A stretch of 64,000 bases of DNA from JAFAXD01 sp051985675. GTDB lineage: Bacteria; Pseudomonadota; Alphaproteobacteria; Rhizobiales; Xanthobacteraceae. A model generated the notes under the pieces. The model did no database searches. It saw nothing but the letters and a program-made list of their open reading frames with translations, and was not told the DNA's origin. The translations under genes and the position numbers were made by a program. The DNA lies in contig JBPYFJ010000065.1 in the NCBI GenBank assembly GCA_051985675.1, positions 38,494 through 102,493 of the forward strand, read 5' to 3'. Of the stretch, positions 7,516-16,607 are shown one piece after another (positions within the stretch are counted from its first letter, which is position 1; every line of letters starts with the position of its first letter).

Positions 7516-8415
7516 ATGAGTTCGCCAATGCCTGATACGTCAGCCGATCGCGCGCAGTTCGACCGTGTGCTCGCCGAGCTGCGGCCAAAACTGCATCGCT
7601 ACTGTGCGCGTATGACCGGCTCGGTCATCGACGGCGAGGACGTGGTGCAGGAAGCGCTCGTGAAGGCGATCGAAGCGCTGCCGCGCACCGGATCGATTGA
7701 AAACCCGGAGGGCTGGCTGTTTCGCATCGCCCACAATGCGGCGCTCGACTATCTGCGGCGCCGTGCGCGCCAGGACGCCGCGCATGCGCACGAGGACATG
7801 GATATGATTGCTGATCCGGCCGACCCCGTTCGCGATCATCAAATCGCAGCGGCGGGCTTGCGGACCTTCATGCGGCTTCCGGCGGCGCAGCGCGGCGTCG
7901 TCATTCTGACCGACGTGCTTGGCTACTCTCCGCAGGAAATCGGCGACGTCATCGGCAGCAGTGTCGCAGCGGTAAAATCCGCGTTGCAGCGCGGACGCGC
8001 ACGCTTGCGCGAATTCGCGCAGGAGCCCGACGATCGTCCACCTCCGGTGCTATCGGAGCGCGAGCGCGCACGGCTGACGACCTACGTCGAGCGCTTCAAT
8101 GCGCGCGATTTCGACGCGGTGCGCAGCATGCTCGCCGACGACGTGAAGCTCGACCTCGTCAACAGGCTGCGCTTGGCCGGCCGCACCGAGGTGGGCGCTT
8201 ACTTCACCAACTATGGGCGCGTCCACAACTGGCGCTTCGTTCCCGGATTCGTCGAGGGGCGCCCGGCCATCCTGGTGAGCGATCCCAACGATGCGTCCGA
8301 CCGCACCAAGTACTTCATCCTGCTGACATGGTCCGACGATGGCCTCGTCGGCATCCGGGATTTCTTGTTTGCGAGCTATGCGATGGACGGCGCCGAGCTT
8401 ACAATGCTGGGATGA
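7516..8415 (+). CDS. ECF sigma factor with C-terminal SnoaL-like domain
   Basis: 299 residues. Residues about 20-90 are sigma region 2 (RYCARMTG ... GEDVVQEALVKAIEAL ... WLFRIAHNAALDYLRR). Residues about 118-165 are region 4 with the helix-turn-helix YSPQEIGDVIGSSVAAVKSAL. From about 180 an NTF2/SnoaL-like domain follows (YVERFNARDFDAVRSMLADD), as in ECF41/ECF56-type factors that need no anti-sigma factor because the extension regulates activity. The conserved WLPEP linker of classic ECF41 was not found. AGGGGG at 7501 precedes the ATG. The likely target is the divergent ABM-MFS operon. Confidence 0.88.
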   Translation: MSSPMPDTSADRAQFDRVLAELRPKLHRYCARMTGSVIDGEDVVQEALVKAIEALPRTGSIENPEGWLFRIAHNAALDYLRRRARQDAAHAHEDMDMIADPADPVRDHQIAAAGLRTFMRLPAAQRGVVILTDVLGYSPQEIGDVIGSSVAAVKSALQRGRARLREFAQEPDDRPPPVLSERERARLTTYVERFNARDFDAVRSMLADDVKLDLVNRLRLAGRTEVGAYFTNYGRVHNWRFVPGFVEGRPAILVSDPNDASDRTKYFILLTWSDDGLVGIRDFLFASYAMDGAELTMLG

Positions 8416-8459
8416 GCGCCATCTCGGCGCGCCGTTTTGCATTGCTGACGTCTTTCGGC

Positions 8460-8574
8460 GCAAATTCTCATCCAAGCCCGCTTGGGGCCAAAAAGATTTG
8501 TGTTGTCAGCGTGTTGCTTTGATGAGGAAATGGCCGGCAAATTCTCATCCAAGGGCCGCAAATTCTCACCCAAG
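8460..8574 (+). repeat. three short direct repeats upstream of an ABC binding protein gene
   Basis: GCAAATTCTCATCCAAG occurs at 8460-8476 and 8537-8553, and again with one change (T to C) at 8558-8574. The last two copies are 21 bases apart, about two helical turns. They lie in the non-coding stretch between the sigma factor and the binding protein gene at 8678, the place expected for activator or repressor sites. No regulator is identified. Confidence 0.65.
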
Positions 8575-8677
8575 GACGCTGATTCTCGTCGGCGTCCGCC
8601 CGTCGCATGGAACGCTCCTGCGATCGTGTACTATGATCGGGCGCGAACCTACAAAAGCGTGCGCAGAGAGGGACGCA

Positions 8678-9628
8678 ATGACATCGAGGATTGCAATCGC
8701 CGCCGTGGCGGCCGCGGTGGCGCTGAGCTTTCAGCCCGCTTACGCGCTCGACACCATCCGAGTCGGGAAATCAGTGCCGATCGCATGGACGTTTACGCCG
8801 CTCGACATCGGCGTTGAAACCGGAATCTGGGAGAAGCACGGGCTCAAGCTTGATATCACGAGCTTCGGCGGCGACGCCAAGGTGCAGCAGGCCTTGGCAG
8901 CGAACGGCGTTGATTTCGCGCTCGGTAGCGGTCCGGGCATGGGCTTCGCCGCCAAGGGCGTGCCCGCCAAGGCGGTCGCGGCATTCGCGGGTCAGCCCGA
9001 CAACATCTCGATCGTGATCGGCGCAAACGCGCCCTACAACGACATCAAGGAGATGAAAGGCAAGAAATTCGCTGTCACGACCGTCGGCTCGCTGACCGAA
9101 TGGCTGCTCCACCGCGCCGCACTCGCACAGGGCTGGAAGTACAGCGATCTCGTGGCGGTGCCGCTCGGCAGTTTCGAAACCAACTATGCGGCGTTCAAGA
9201 CCGGTCAGGTTGACGGCATCATGCTCGCGACCGAGACAAGTATGATGCTGGCCGAGAAGAAGGAAGCCAAGATCATCGCCAACATGGGGGCGTTCGCGCC
9301 GAAATTTCACACCCACGTGATCTACGCGCGCGACGAGCTGATCGACAAGAATCCGGATTTGATCAAGCGCTTCCTCGCGGGCTGGTTCGAGACCATCGCA
9401 TGGATCAAGGCCAACAAGGACAAGAGCGTCGAGATCTCGGCGCGCGTGCTCAAGCTCGACAAGGACGTGGTCAGCCGCGCCTACGACATCGAGATCGCCA
9501 TGATGCAGGACAACGGCCGCTTTGACCCGGAAGCCATCAAGGTGATCAAGTCGTCGCTGGTCGATATGCACATTCTCGACGCCGAGCCAGCCGACGCCCA
9601 GATGTTCACCACCAAGTTCGTTCAGTGA
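8678..9628 (+). CDS. ABC transporter substrate-binding protein, nitrate/taurine/NMT1 class
   Basis: 316 residues with an N-terminal signal peptide (TSRIAIAAVAAAVALSFQPAYA). The mature part starts DTIRVGKSVPIAWTFTPLDIG and GIWEKHGL, the usual opening of SsuA/TauA/NMT1-like periplasmic binding proteins that read sulfonates, nitrate or pyrimidine precursors. AGAGAGGGA stands before the ATG at 8678; the frame is open further upstream without signal features. The matching permeases and ATPase (9622-12079) are on the opposite strand and converge on this gene with a 7-base overlap of the ends, so this importer is split into two transcription units. Ligand unknown. Confidence 0.85.
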   Translation: MTSRIAIAAVAAAVALSFQPAYALDTIRVGKSVPIAWTFTPLDIGVETGIWEKHGLKLDITSFGGDAKVQQALAANGVDFALGSGPGMGFAAKGVPAKAVAAFAGQPDNISIVIGANAPYNDIKEMKGKKFAVTTVGSLTEWLLHRAALAQGWKYSDLVAVPLGSFETNYAAFKTGQVDGIMLATETSMMLAEKKEAKIIANMGAFAPKFHTHVIYARDELIDKNPDLIKRFLAGWFETIAWIKANKDKSVEISARVLKLDKDVVSRAYDIEIAMMQDNGRFDPEAIKVIKSSLVDMHILDAEPADAQMFTTKFVQ

Positions 9629-10446
9629 TGGTGGGCGCGCCAGAATGACGCGCGCCGCTCTGCGAGCCGGACGGTTTCGTTCAGCACCACGGCCATCAGC
9701 GCCAGCATGGCGACGAGGGTGAAGGTCGCCGGCGGATCGAAGCTGTCGGCGAACAGGCGGGCGTAATAGCCGACGCCTCCGGTCGAGACATAGAGCTCGG
9801 CCAGAAGGACGCCGAGTAGCGTTCCCGACATCGCGAGCCGCAGCCCGGTGAACAGGCTCGGCGTCATGTGCGGGAGCACGACCCGGCGGATCGTCTGCAG
9901 CCTGGTCGCGCCCATGGAGCGGGCGGCGGTGAGGTGGGCGGCCTCCACGCTCTGCACCCCGGCGACCACGTTGAGGATGATCGGAAAGATGCCGTGGCTC
10001 ACGCCGAACGCGATTTTGGACCCGGCACCGATGCCGAAATAGAGCACGAACAGCGGCAGGATGGTGACCTGAGGAATCGCATAGAGCAGCAGCACGAGCG
10101 GCAATGTGGCGCGTCGGGCAAAGCCGCTGAGCCCGATTGGCAGTCCGATCACAACGCCGGCGGCGACGGCAAGCACGAACGCGATTACCAGTTCGATGAA
10201 CGAGGCTTGCAGCGCGGTCTGCACGCCGGGATCGCTGAGCACGCGCGGCATTGCCTGAATGATCGCGGACGGCGGGCTGAGAAAATTGGGATCGAGCACG
10301 GTATGACCGGCGAGTTCCCAGAGGACAAACACCAGGACCACGACGGCGAGGCGTGCGACGGCCGGATTGCGCCGCAGGAAGGCCCACGTGGCGGACCCGG
10401 GTTCCGCGGCGCTCCGCGGGTGTGAAGTGACGGCGGCGTTGCTCAC
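9622..10446 (-). CDS. ABC transporter permease (SsuC/TauC type), second permease
   Basis: 274 residues with about six membrane segments and the BPD_transp_1 coupling loop (ARSMGATRLQTIRRVVLPHMTPSLF, the 'EAA' region, about 170-195). Start is a GTG at 10446 overlapping the stop of the preceding permease by four bases (GTGA), so translation is probably coupled. It is the last gene of a three-gene ATPase-permease-permease unit. With its neighbour it probably forms a heterodimeric channel, unlike most systems of this class that use a permease homodimer. Confidence 0.88.
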   Translation of the reverse strand: MSNAAVTSHPRSAAEPGSATWAFLRRNPAVARLAVVVLVFVLWELAGHTVLDPNFLSPPSAIIQAMPRVLSDPGVQTALQASFIELVIAFVLAVAAGVVIGLPIGLSGFARRATLPLVLLLYAIPQVTILPLFVLYFGIGAGSKIAFGVSHGIFPIILNVVAGVQSVEAAHLTAARSMGATRLQTIRRVVLPHMTPSLFTGLRLAMSGTLLGVLLAELYVSTGGVGYYARLFADSFDPPATFTLVAMLALMAVVLNETVRLAERRASFWRAHHH

Positions 10447-11213
10447 GCGGCCCCCCGCCGTTCGCCAAACCGGCGCTGCATCTGGCTCAGGGTGACGTTA
10501 AGGATCAACGCCAGGATGATCACGAACACGATGTAGGCGAACATCTCGGCCGTGTTCATGCCCTCGGCGAGATACACGATCCGGCTGCCGAGCCCGCGCA
10601 GTCCGGCGATCATCTCGCTGCCCAGGATCGCCAGAAAACCGATGGTGCAGCCGATCCGCAAACCGGTCACGATCACCGGCAGCGCGGCCGGCAGCAGTAC
10701 CCGGCGAAACATCTGACGCTCGCTCGCCCCCATCGAGCGCGCCACGGTGACGAAGCGCGGGTCGACTTGGCTGATGCCGCCGATGGTGTTGAGCGCAATC
10801 GGAAAGAACGCATAGGCCGCGCCAAAGGCGATCTTCGATTCGATCCCGATGCCGAAAAACAAAATGAACAGCGGCAGAAACACCACCAGCGGAACCGCAA
10901 ACACACTGGCGAGCAGCGGCTCGAACACCACGACTGCATAGCGGGACCGGCCGACCAGATATCCGATCGTCAACCCGCAGGTGCTCGCGATTGCGACCGC
11001 GACCAAGAGTTCGAACAGCGTGACGCCGAGGTTGCCGTAGAATGCGCTCGACTGCACGATGCCGAGGAACTTGTCGAACACATTCGGAAGCTTGGGGAGA
11101 AATATCGGGCTGACGAGGCCGTTGCGGCCGACGTAGTACCAGAGCGCGATCACCACGATCACGAACGCGGCCTGGATCGCGCGCGCCTGCCAGTCGAATT
11201 TGGCGGTTTTCAT
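10443..11213 (-). CDS. ABC transporter permease (SsuC/TauC type), first permease
   Basis: 256 residues, about six membrane segments, with the EAA coupling loop VARSMGASERQMFRRVLLPAALPVIV near residues 155-180. The start ATG at 11213 overlaps the ATPase stop by four bases (ATGA), and its own end overlaps the next permease, so the three genes are a tight operon. Probable partner of the permease at 9622-10446 and of the binding protein at 8678-9628. Confidence 0.9.
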   Translation of the reverse strand: MKTAKFDWQARAIQAAFVIVVIALWYYVGRNGLVSPIFLPKLPNVFDKFLGIVQSSAFYGNLGVTLFELLVAVAIASTCGLTIGYLVGRSRYAVVVFEPLLASVFAVPLVVFLPLFILFFGIGIESKIAFGAAYAFFPIALNTIGGISQVDPRFVTVARSMGASERQMFRRVLLPAALPVIVTGLRIGCTIGFLAILGSEMIAGLRGLGSRIVYLAEGMNTAEMFAYIVFVIILALILNVTLSQMQRRFGERRGAA

Positions 11214-12079
11214 CGCGCGCTTCCGATCACACCGTCAGGCTGGCCCGCGACGGCGCGCCGCTCCCGGTCGCGCGCCGCGGCCTTGCCGACGAAGCCGCCG
11301 ACCGTCTTCTCGATCTCACCGCGCAGCAGCGCGTAGAGCTCATTGCGCAGGTCGGAAAATGCAGACGAGGTTGTGAAACTCGGCTCGCGCGGGTGCGCCG
11401 CCTTGACGTCGATCGTGGCCTTGATTTCGGCTGGCCGCGCGGTCATCACCACCACGCGATCAGCCAGGAACACGGCCTCCGACAGACTGTGGGTGACGAA
11501 CACAATCGTCTTGTTCGTTGTGGCGAGCAGCACCGACAGTTCTTCGCCCAGATAGGTACGGGTCTGCTCGTCGAGCGCCGCGAACGGCTCGTCCATCAAT
11601 AGAATGTCCGTGCGCAGGCTGAGCGCGCGTGCGAGCGAGGCGCGCTGCTTCATTCCGCCCGACAGTTGGTGCGGATAGTTGTTAGCGAAATCCGTGAGCC
11701 CAACGGCCTCAATCGCGTCCATGGCCCGCGCGCGCCGCTCCGTGGCCGGCACGCCCTGAAATTCGAGGCCGACCATGATGTTGTCGAGGATCGTGTTCCA
11801 GGGGAACAAGGTATTTTCCTGGAACACGTAGGCGATCTCTCTGGGAGCGGGCCCGTGCACGGGATGCCCGTTGACCCGGACCTCGCCCGCGGTCGGCGCC
11901 ACCAGGCCGCCGATGATGTTGAGCAACGTGCTCTTGCCGCAGCCGCTCGGGCCGATCAGGCATAAGAGTTCGCCCTTGCGCACGCCCAGCGAGACCGCAT
12001 TGAGGGTCTTGACCACGCCTTCGTCCGGCCGCGCGTAGGCGTGCGAAACGGTTGCGACCGCAATCGCGTCCGGTGTCAC
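11210..12079 (-). CDS. ABC transporter ATP-binding protein (SsuB/TauB type)
   Basis: 289 residues. Walker A GPSGCGKST near residue 45, Q-loop in FQENTLFPW, signature LSGGMKQR, Walker B ILLMDEPFAALDE and the switch histidine in VTHSLSEAVFL are all present. This is the nitrate/sulfonate/taurine importer ATPase family. The start is a GTG at 12079. It leads a three-gene operon with two permeases, and the binding protein is encoded convergently at 8678. The C-terminal 60 residues beyond the ATPase core carry no recognised regulatory domain. Confidence 0.92.
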   Translation of the reverse strand: MTPDAIAVATVSHAYARPDEGVVKTLNAVSLGVRKGELLCLIGPSGCGKSTLLNIIGGLVAPTAGEVRVNGHPVHGPAPREIAYVFQENTLFPWNTILDNIMVGLEFQGVPATERRARAMDAIEAVGLTDFANNYPHQLSGGMKQRASLARALSLRTDILLMDEPFAALDEQTRTYLGEELSVLLATTNKTIVFVTHSLSEAVFLADRVVVMTARPAEIKATIDVKAAHPREPSFTTSSAFSDLRNELYALLRGEIEKTVGGFVGKAAARDRERRAVAGQPDGVIGSAR

Positions 12080-12253
12080 GTCAGAATACCCGCGACCGCA
12101 TGGCCTGAAATTCGGCAGGCTTCATCATCGACGCACGATCCCCCCGATCGCCGCACGGACCCTGCCAACCGCTACCTGCGCCGTCAAGGCATGGCCCGTT
12201 CGTCGCTGGGAGCGGCGCGGTAACCTCGGCGATGCCTGTAGGTGCGAGGCAAC

Positions 12254-13270
12254 TCAATACGCCGAATTGTATTTCGCTGCGCTCCCCTTGAGCTCGTCGA
12301 GCGCAGCCTTCGGGTCATAGCCTGCCTTGCGCATCGGTTCGGCCCATTCCCCGATCAGCGGCTGAGCCGCCGCGCGCCACAGCGCGAATTGGTCGGGTGT
12401 GAGCGGATAAACCTCCTGGCCTGCGATCGCCTTGATCTTGTCGCGCCCGCCGGCTTCGAAGTCCGCCCAGGGCGTAGCGATTTTGAGCGCCCATTCTGTC
12501 GTGCAATGGTCGTCGATCACCTTCTTCTGCGCAGGCGACATTGCTTCGTACTTGGCCTTGTTCATCACCCACGTCTGCACGCTGGTATAGAGCGCGGTGT
12601 CGATGTGATACTTGAGCACCTTGTCCATGCCGAACAGCACAATCGAGCCCCACGGAAAGGTAATCCCGTCGGCCACGTTCTTCTCCAGAACGTCGCGTGC
12701 TTCGACCGCTGAGGCCTGCACGTTCGCGCCGCCGAGCAGCGTCACGAAGCGCGCAATGGTCGCGCCCGCTGGCCGGATCTTCATGCCGGCCACGTCGGCG
12801 GGGACAACGATCTTCTTCCTTGTTGAATGGAACGTGCCGGGATCGTGCACGAACGCGAGGCAGAACCGCACCTCCGCCATCTCCTTTGGGGCGTATTTGC
12901 GATACCAGCTGTCGAGTGCTGCGCTACCCTCTTTGGCGTTGGCGAGCAGGAACGGCAGCTCGCCTGCGGCGATCACCGGAAAGCGCCCGGGCGTATAGCC
13001 GGGATTGGCATAGGTGATGTCCGCGATGCCGTCGCGCGCCATGTCATAGTGGTCGAACGCCTTGCCAAGCTGTTGTGCCGGATAGATCGTAATGTTTATC
13101 GTGCCGTTGGATGCCTTCTTGATCGAGTCCGCCCATTGCTCGGACGCTTTCACGATCGGATGAGTGGCCGGCACCCAATGGGAAAACTTCAAGTCGACAG
13201 GCTTGTCTTGTGCGAGCGCCGCTCCGATTCCGCTTGCGAGCGCGAGCGCCACCGCCGTCAGGTGCTTCAT
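12254..13270 (-). CDS. TRAP transporter solute-binding protein (DctP family), orphan
   Basis: 338 residues with a signal peptide (KHLTAVALALASGIGAALAQ). The mature protein opens with LKFSHWVPATHP and contains the DctP pattern including MKIRPAGATIARFVTLLGG, where the arginine binds the carboxylate of the ligand, and ADGITFPWGSIVLF. TRAP systems need DctQ and DctM membrane subunits; none is nearby. It follows on the same strand as the ABC ATPase gene 174 bases downstream. Ligand is probably an organic acid. Confidence 0.88.
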   Translation of the reverse strand: MKHLTAVALALASGIGAALAQDKPVDLKFSHWVPATHPIVKASEQWADSIKKASNGTINITIYPAQQLGKAFDHYDMARDGIADITYANPGYTPGRFPVIAAGELPFLLANAKEGSAALDSWYRKYAPKEMAEVRFCLAFVHDPGTFHSTRKKIVVPADVAGMKIRPAGATIARFVTLLGGANVQASAVEARDVLEKNVADGITFPWGSIVLFGMDKVLKYHIDTALYTSVQTWVMNKAKYEAMSPAQKKVIDDHCTTEWALKIATPWADFEAGGRDKIKAIAGQEVYPLTPDQFALWRAAAQPLIGEWAEPMRKAGYDPKAALDELKGSAAKYNSAY

Positions 13271-13348
13271 GGATCCTCCCCGGCCGTTGTTGGTTGCAGG
13301 CGATACTCGCTAACTATACCACAATTGGCGACTGCGGGCTTGCGGGGT

Positions 13349-14320
13349 TCAATAGCCTCGCGCGCGATCGATGACGTGCTGCATCGGCTCTCCGCGCTCA
13401 AGCCGGTCGACCTGCGCCAACACGTTGGTCACCAGAAAACGGGCGTCGGAGGCCGCCGCGTTGTGCGGTGTTATCACGACGCGCGGATGCAACCACAACG
13501 GACTGGTAGCAGGCAACGGCTCCTCCTGGAACACGTCGAGCGTGGCGCCGGCGAGCGCGCCCTCGTCGAGCGCGGCCAGAATGTCGGCATCGACCTGCAA
13601 TCGTCCTCGACCAACGTTGATCAGGTGAGCGCCGCCCAGTGGTCCGTCGCGCCGCAGTTTGCGCAGCAGTGCGAGGTTCAACATGCCCTCGGTCGCCGGC
13701 GTGAGGGGCAGCAGCACGACGAGGATTTCACTGCGCGCCAGGAAGCGGTCGAGGGCGGCGGCGCCGTGGTGGCACTCCACACCGGAGATCGATTTGGGCG
13801 TGCTGCTCCAACCCACCACGCGAAAGCTGATGTGCTTGAGCGCCGCGGCGGCGGCGCTGCCAAGGCGGCCGAGCCCCATCACTCCGACCGTGATATCGCT
13901 CGCCGGCGCTTGATCATGGTCGCGCCAGGTGCGCGCACGCTGCTGCGCGTCGTAGAGGCGTTGTCGGCGATGCACCATCAGCACATGCAGCAGCACATAC
14001 TCCACCATGCGGGAGGTGAGGTCGGGATCGACGATACGTACGATCGGAATCAGCGGCAGCGTCGGATCTTGCAGGAGATGGTCGACGCCGGCCCCGAGCG
14101 AGAACACGGCCTTGAGATTGGGAAAGGACGCGAGCGCACCGGGGGGCGGCTTCCAGGCGCATGCATAGGCGACCTCCTGCGCTGCGTCGATTCGATCAGG
14201 CCAGATGTACACGGGGCGGGCCGGCGCGAGTGCGCGAAATCGGGTAGCCCACGTTTCGGCATTCCAGCCGGTTACGACGATCGCAAGCGCTCCCTTCCCG
14301 TCACGGGCCGGCGCGGTCAT
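13349..14320 (-). CDS. glyoxylate/hydroxypyruvate reductase A-like D-2-hydroxyacid dehydrogenase
   Basis: 323 residues. The NAD(P)-binding motif VGVMGLGRLGSAA lies near 145-157. Catalytic residues typical of the D-2-hydroxyacid dehydrogenase family are visible: the arginine in NVGRGRL, the glutamate in LDVFQEEPLP and the histidine in TPHNAA. The family member GhrA reduces glyoxylate and hydroxypyruvate. Its start lies 20 bases inside the 3' end of the NUDIX hydrolase gene, so the two are probably translated from one message downstream of the yej-type importer. Confidence 0.85.
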   Translation of the reverse strand: MTAPARDGKGALAIVVTGWNAETWATRFRALAPARPVYIWPDRIDAAQEVAYACAWKPPPGALASFPNLKAVFSLGAGVDHLLQDPTLPLIPIVRIVDPDLTSRMVEYVLLHVLMVHRRQRLYDAQQRARTWRDHDQAPASDITVGVMGLGRLGSAAAAALKHISFRVVGWSSTPKSISGVECHHGAAALDRFLARSEILVVLLPLTPATEGMLNLALLRKLRRDGPLGGAHLINVGRGRLQVDADILAALDEGALAGATLDVFQEEPLPATSPLWLHPRVVITPHNAAASDARFLVTNVLAQVDRLERGEPMQHVIDRARGY

Positions 14321-14960
14321 GGCTCAACTCGCCCGCCCCAAAGGCGCCGATGCGATGTCGATTAAGCGCCAACCACTGCAATGCCATGATCAGATAGCCG
14401 TTGTGCAGCCGACCATCGGCCAGCGCCGCCAGCGCCACATCGATATCGACACACAGTGGTCGCGTATCCTCGGATTCGTGCGCAGCTCCCGCTCGTTCCG
14501 GCACCTTTGTCGAATCGACGACACCGAGGAACATCGCGGTGTACTCATCATTGACGCCCGGCGCTGGCAGAAAGTGGAACAACAAGTGCAGCGACTGCGG
14601 CTCAACGCCAATCTCCTCGACGCATTCGCGCCGCGCTGCCTCTTGCGGCGCCTCGCCGGCTTCCACGTGCCCGGCCACGATCTCGGTCTGCTCGCCGAGG
14701 CCCATGGCCAGATGCGCGGCGAGCCTGAACTGGCGGATCAGCACGACCACATTGCGCGCCGGGTCGACGGCAAGGACACCAATAACCTTGCCGACATGCA
14801 GTACGTCGCGCGCGAGCGACAGGACCGTCCCATCGTGACGCCGCAGGGCGACCCGATAGTGCGCAAAGGTGTGGAAGCCACGCGCCAGGACCTCAGGTGG
14901 CGAGGTCGACGCGTCGGCCGGCGCGTCAGCAAGAGTTTCGCGCGTGATCGGCGGGCTCAT
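14301..14960 (-). CDS. NUDIX hydrolase, ADP-ribose pyrophosphatase-like
   Basis: 219 residues. The Nudix box is intact: GHVEAGEAPQEAARRECVEEIG fits G-x5-E-x7-RE-x2-EE-x-G. The preceding segment VVLIRQFR and the proline-rich LPAPGVNDE loop resemble ADP-ribose pyrophosphatase (NudF-like) enzymes that hydrolyse nucleoside diphosphate sugars. It starts 3 bases after the yejF-like gene and overlaps the next gene by 20 bases, so it appears to belong to the same operon. Substrate inferred from subfamily resemblance only. Confidence 0.85.
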   Translation of the reverse strand: MSPPITRETLADAPADASTSPPEVLARGFHTFAHYRVALRRHDGTVLSLARDVLHVGKVIGVLAVDPARNVVVLIRQFRLAAHLAMGLGEQTEIVAGHVEAGEAPQEAARRECVEEIGVEPQSLHLLFHFLPAPGVNDEYTAMFLGVVDSTKVPERAGAAHESEDTRPLCVDIDVALAALADGRLHNGYLIMALQWLALNRHRIGAFGAGELSHDRAGP

Positions 14961-14963
14961 CCG

Positions 14964-16604
14964 CTACTGTGCCACTACACCCTCGGGCGCGGTCTCAAGC
15001 TTGAACGCCGCCGCGAACAGGGCACGTGTGTAGGGATCTTTCGGATTGGCGAACACCTCGCCCGCCGGACCCTCTTCAACGACTTTGCCGTTGCGCATGA
15101 CCATGACCCGGCACGCGAGCGCGCCCACCACCTTGAGATCGTGCGAGATGAACACGTAGGTGAGCTCGCGGCGCTTCTGCAGGTCGCGCAGCAGGTCGAC
15201 GATCTGCGCCTGGATCAGCATGTCGAGCGCGCTTGTCGGTTCGTCGAGCACCACGAACGTCGGCTCCAGCACGATGGCACGCGCCACCGCGATGCGCTGG
15301 CGCTGGCCGCCGGAAAACTCGTGCGGGTACCGGAAGCGCGTCGCCGGGTCGAGCCCAACGTCGGTCAGAGCGCGCACGACTTTCTGCTCGCGCTCAGCCG
15401 CCGTCAGGTTCGGCTGATGCACCCAGAGCCCTTCCTCGATCACGCTCGCGATCGACATGCGCGGCGACAGCGAGCCGTAGGGATCCTGGAACACGATCTG
15501 CATGTCGCGGCGATGCGGCCGCATCCGCTTGAAGCCAAGGCCGTGGATCGGCTCGCCAAGAAATACGACCGGGCCGTCCGAGGAAATGAGCCGGAGGATC
15601 GCGAGTCCGAGTGTGGTCTTGCCTGAGCCCGATTCTCCCACGATGCCGAGCGTTTCTCCCTTGCGCACCTCGATCGATACGCCGTCGACCGCCTTGATGT
15701 GACCCACGGTTCGCCGCAGAACGCCGCGTTTGATCGGGAACCAGACTTTGAGGTCGTCGGTCTTGATGACGATTGATCCGCTCGGATTAAGCTCTGGCGC
15801 TTTGCCTTTGGGCTCCGCCGCCAGGAGTTCGCGCGTATAGGGATGCTGGGGCGTGCGGAATACCTCCGCAACCGCGCCATGCTCGACGATCTTGCCCTGC
15901 TTCATGATGCAGACGCGGTCCGCGAGCTTGCGCACAATCCCAAGGTCATGGGTGATGAACAGGATCGCCATCCCGCAACGCGACTGGATCTCCTTGAGCA
16001 AACCCAGGATCTGCGCCTGCACCGTGACGTCGAGCGCAGTCGTCGGCTCGTCAGCGATCAGCAGATCGGGTTCGTTCGCCAGCGCCATCGCGATCATCAC
16101 CCGCTGGCGTTGGCCGCCTGATAACTGGTGCGGATAGGCCGTGAGCCGCTCCTCCGGATCACGGATGCCGACTTGGCCCAGCAGCTCGATTATGCGGGCG
16201 CGCGCGGCGGCGCCGGCTAGTCCACGGTGCAGCAGCAGGATCTCTGCGATCTGCTTTTCGATCGTGTGCAGCGGATTGAGCGAAGTCATCGGCTCTTGGA
16301 ACACGATCGTAATCTCGTCGCCGCGTACGCGTCGCATCTCGCGTTCGTTCATTGCGATCAGTTCGCGACCGTTGAATCGGATTTCACCGGAGGGATGATG
16401 CGCCGACGGGTAGGGCAGGAGCTTCATGATCGAGAGTGCGGTCACCGACTTGCCGGAGCCAGATTCGCCGACCAGCGCCAAGGTTTCGCCCTTGGCGAGG
16501 TCGAAGGACACGCGATCGACCGCCAGCGTCTCGCGTCCGCCTTGCCGAAATGCGACCGAGAGATCGCGCACCGAGAGCAGGGGAGGGGTGGTAGCGTCCA
16601 TCAC
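14964..16604 (-). CDS. yejF: peptide/microcin C-type ABC importer, double ATPase (YejF-like)
   Basis: 546 residues with two complete ATPase halves. Half one has GESGSGKSV, LSGGQRQR and LLIADEPTTALD; half two has GESGSGKTT, FSGGQRQR and FVVLDEPTSALD. This fused arrangement is typical of YejF, the ATPase of the YejABEF importer for oligopeptides and microcin C. It sits 3 bases after the YejE-like permease stop. The ABC dipeptide family is certain, and the specific yej assignment rests on gene order with YejB, YejE and two YejA-like proteins. Confidence 0.9.
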   Translation of the reverse strand: MMDATTPPLLSVRDLSVAFRQGGRETLAVDRVSFDLAKGETLALVGESGSGKSVTALSIMKLLPYPSAHHPSGEIRFNGRELIAMNEREMRRVRGDEITIVFQEPMTSLNPLHTIEKQIAEILLLHRGLAGAAARARIIELLGQVGIRDPEERLTAYPHQLSGGQRQRVMIAMALANEPDLLIADEPTTALDVTVQAQILGLLKEIQSRCGMAILFITHDLGIVRKLADRVCIMKQGKIVEHGAVAEVFRTPQHPYTRELLAAEPKGKAPELNPSGSIVIKTDDLKVWFPIKRGVLRRTVGHIKAVDGVSIEVRKGETLGIVGESGSGKTTLGLAILRLISSDGPVVFLGEPIHGLGFKRMRPHRRDMQIVFQDPYGSLSPRMSIASVIEEGLWVHQPNLTAAEREQKVVRALTDVGLDPATRFRYPHEFSGGQRQRIAVARAIVLEPTFVVLDEPTSALDMLIQAQIVDLLRDLQKRRELTYVFISHDLKVVGALACRVMVMRNGKVVEEGPAGEVFANPKDPYTRALFAAAFKLETAPEGVVAQ

Positions 16605-16607
16605 AAG

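Noticed and set aside
12081..12128. 15-codon ORF (MMKPAEFQ...) ending one base before the ABC ATPase start
   Set aside because: No good ribosome binding site and no conservation evidence; possible but weaker than the ORF at 41125.
12827..14365. 512-codon plus-strand open frame
   Set aside because: Antisense to the TRAP binding protein and GhrA-like genes, with low-complexity arginine/histidine-rich composition and no domain.
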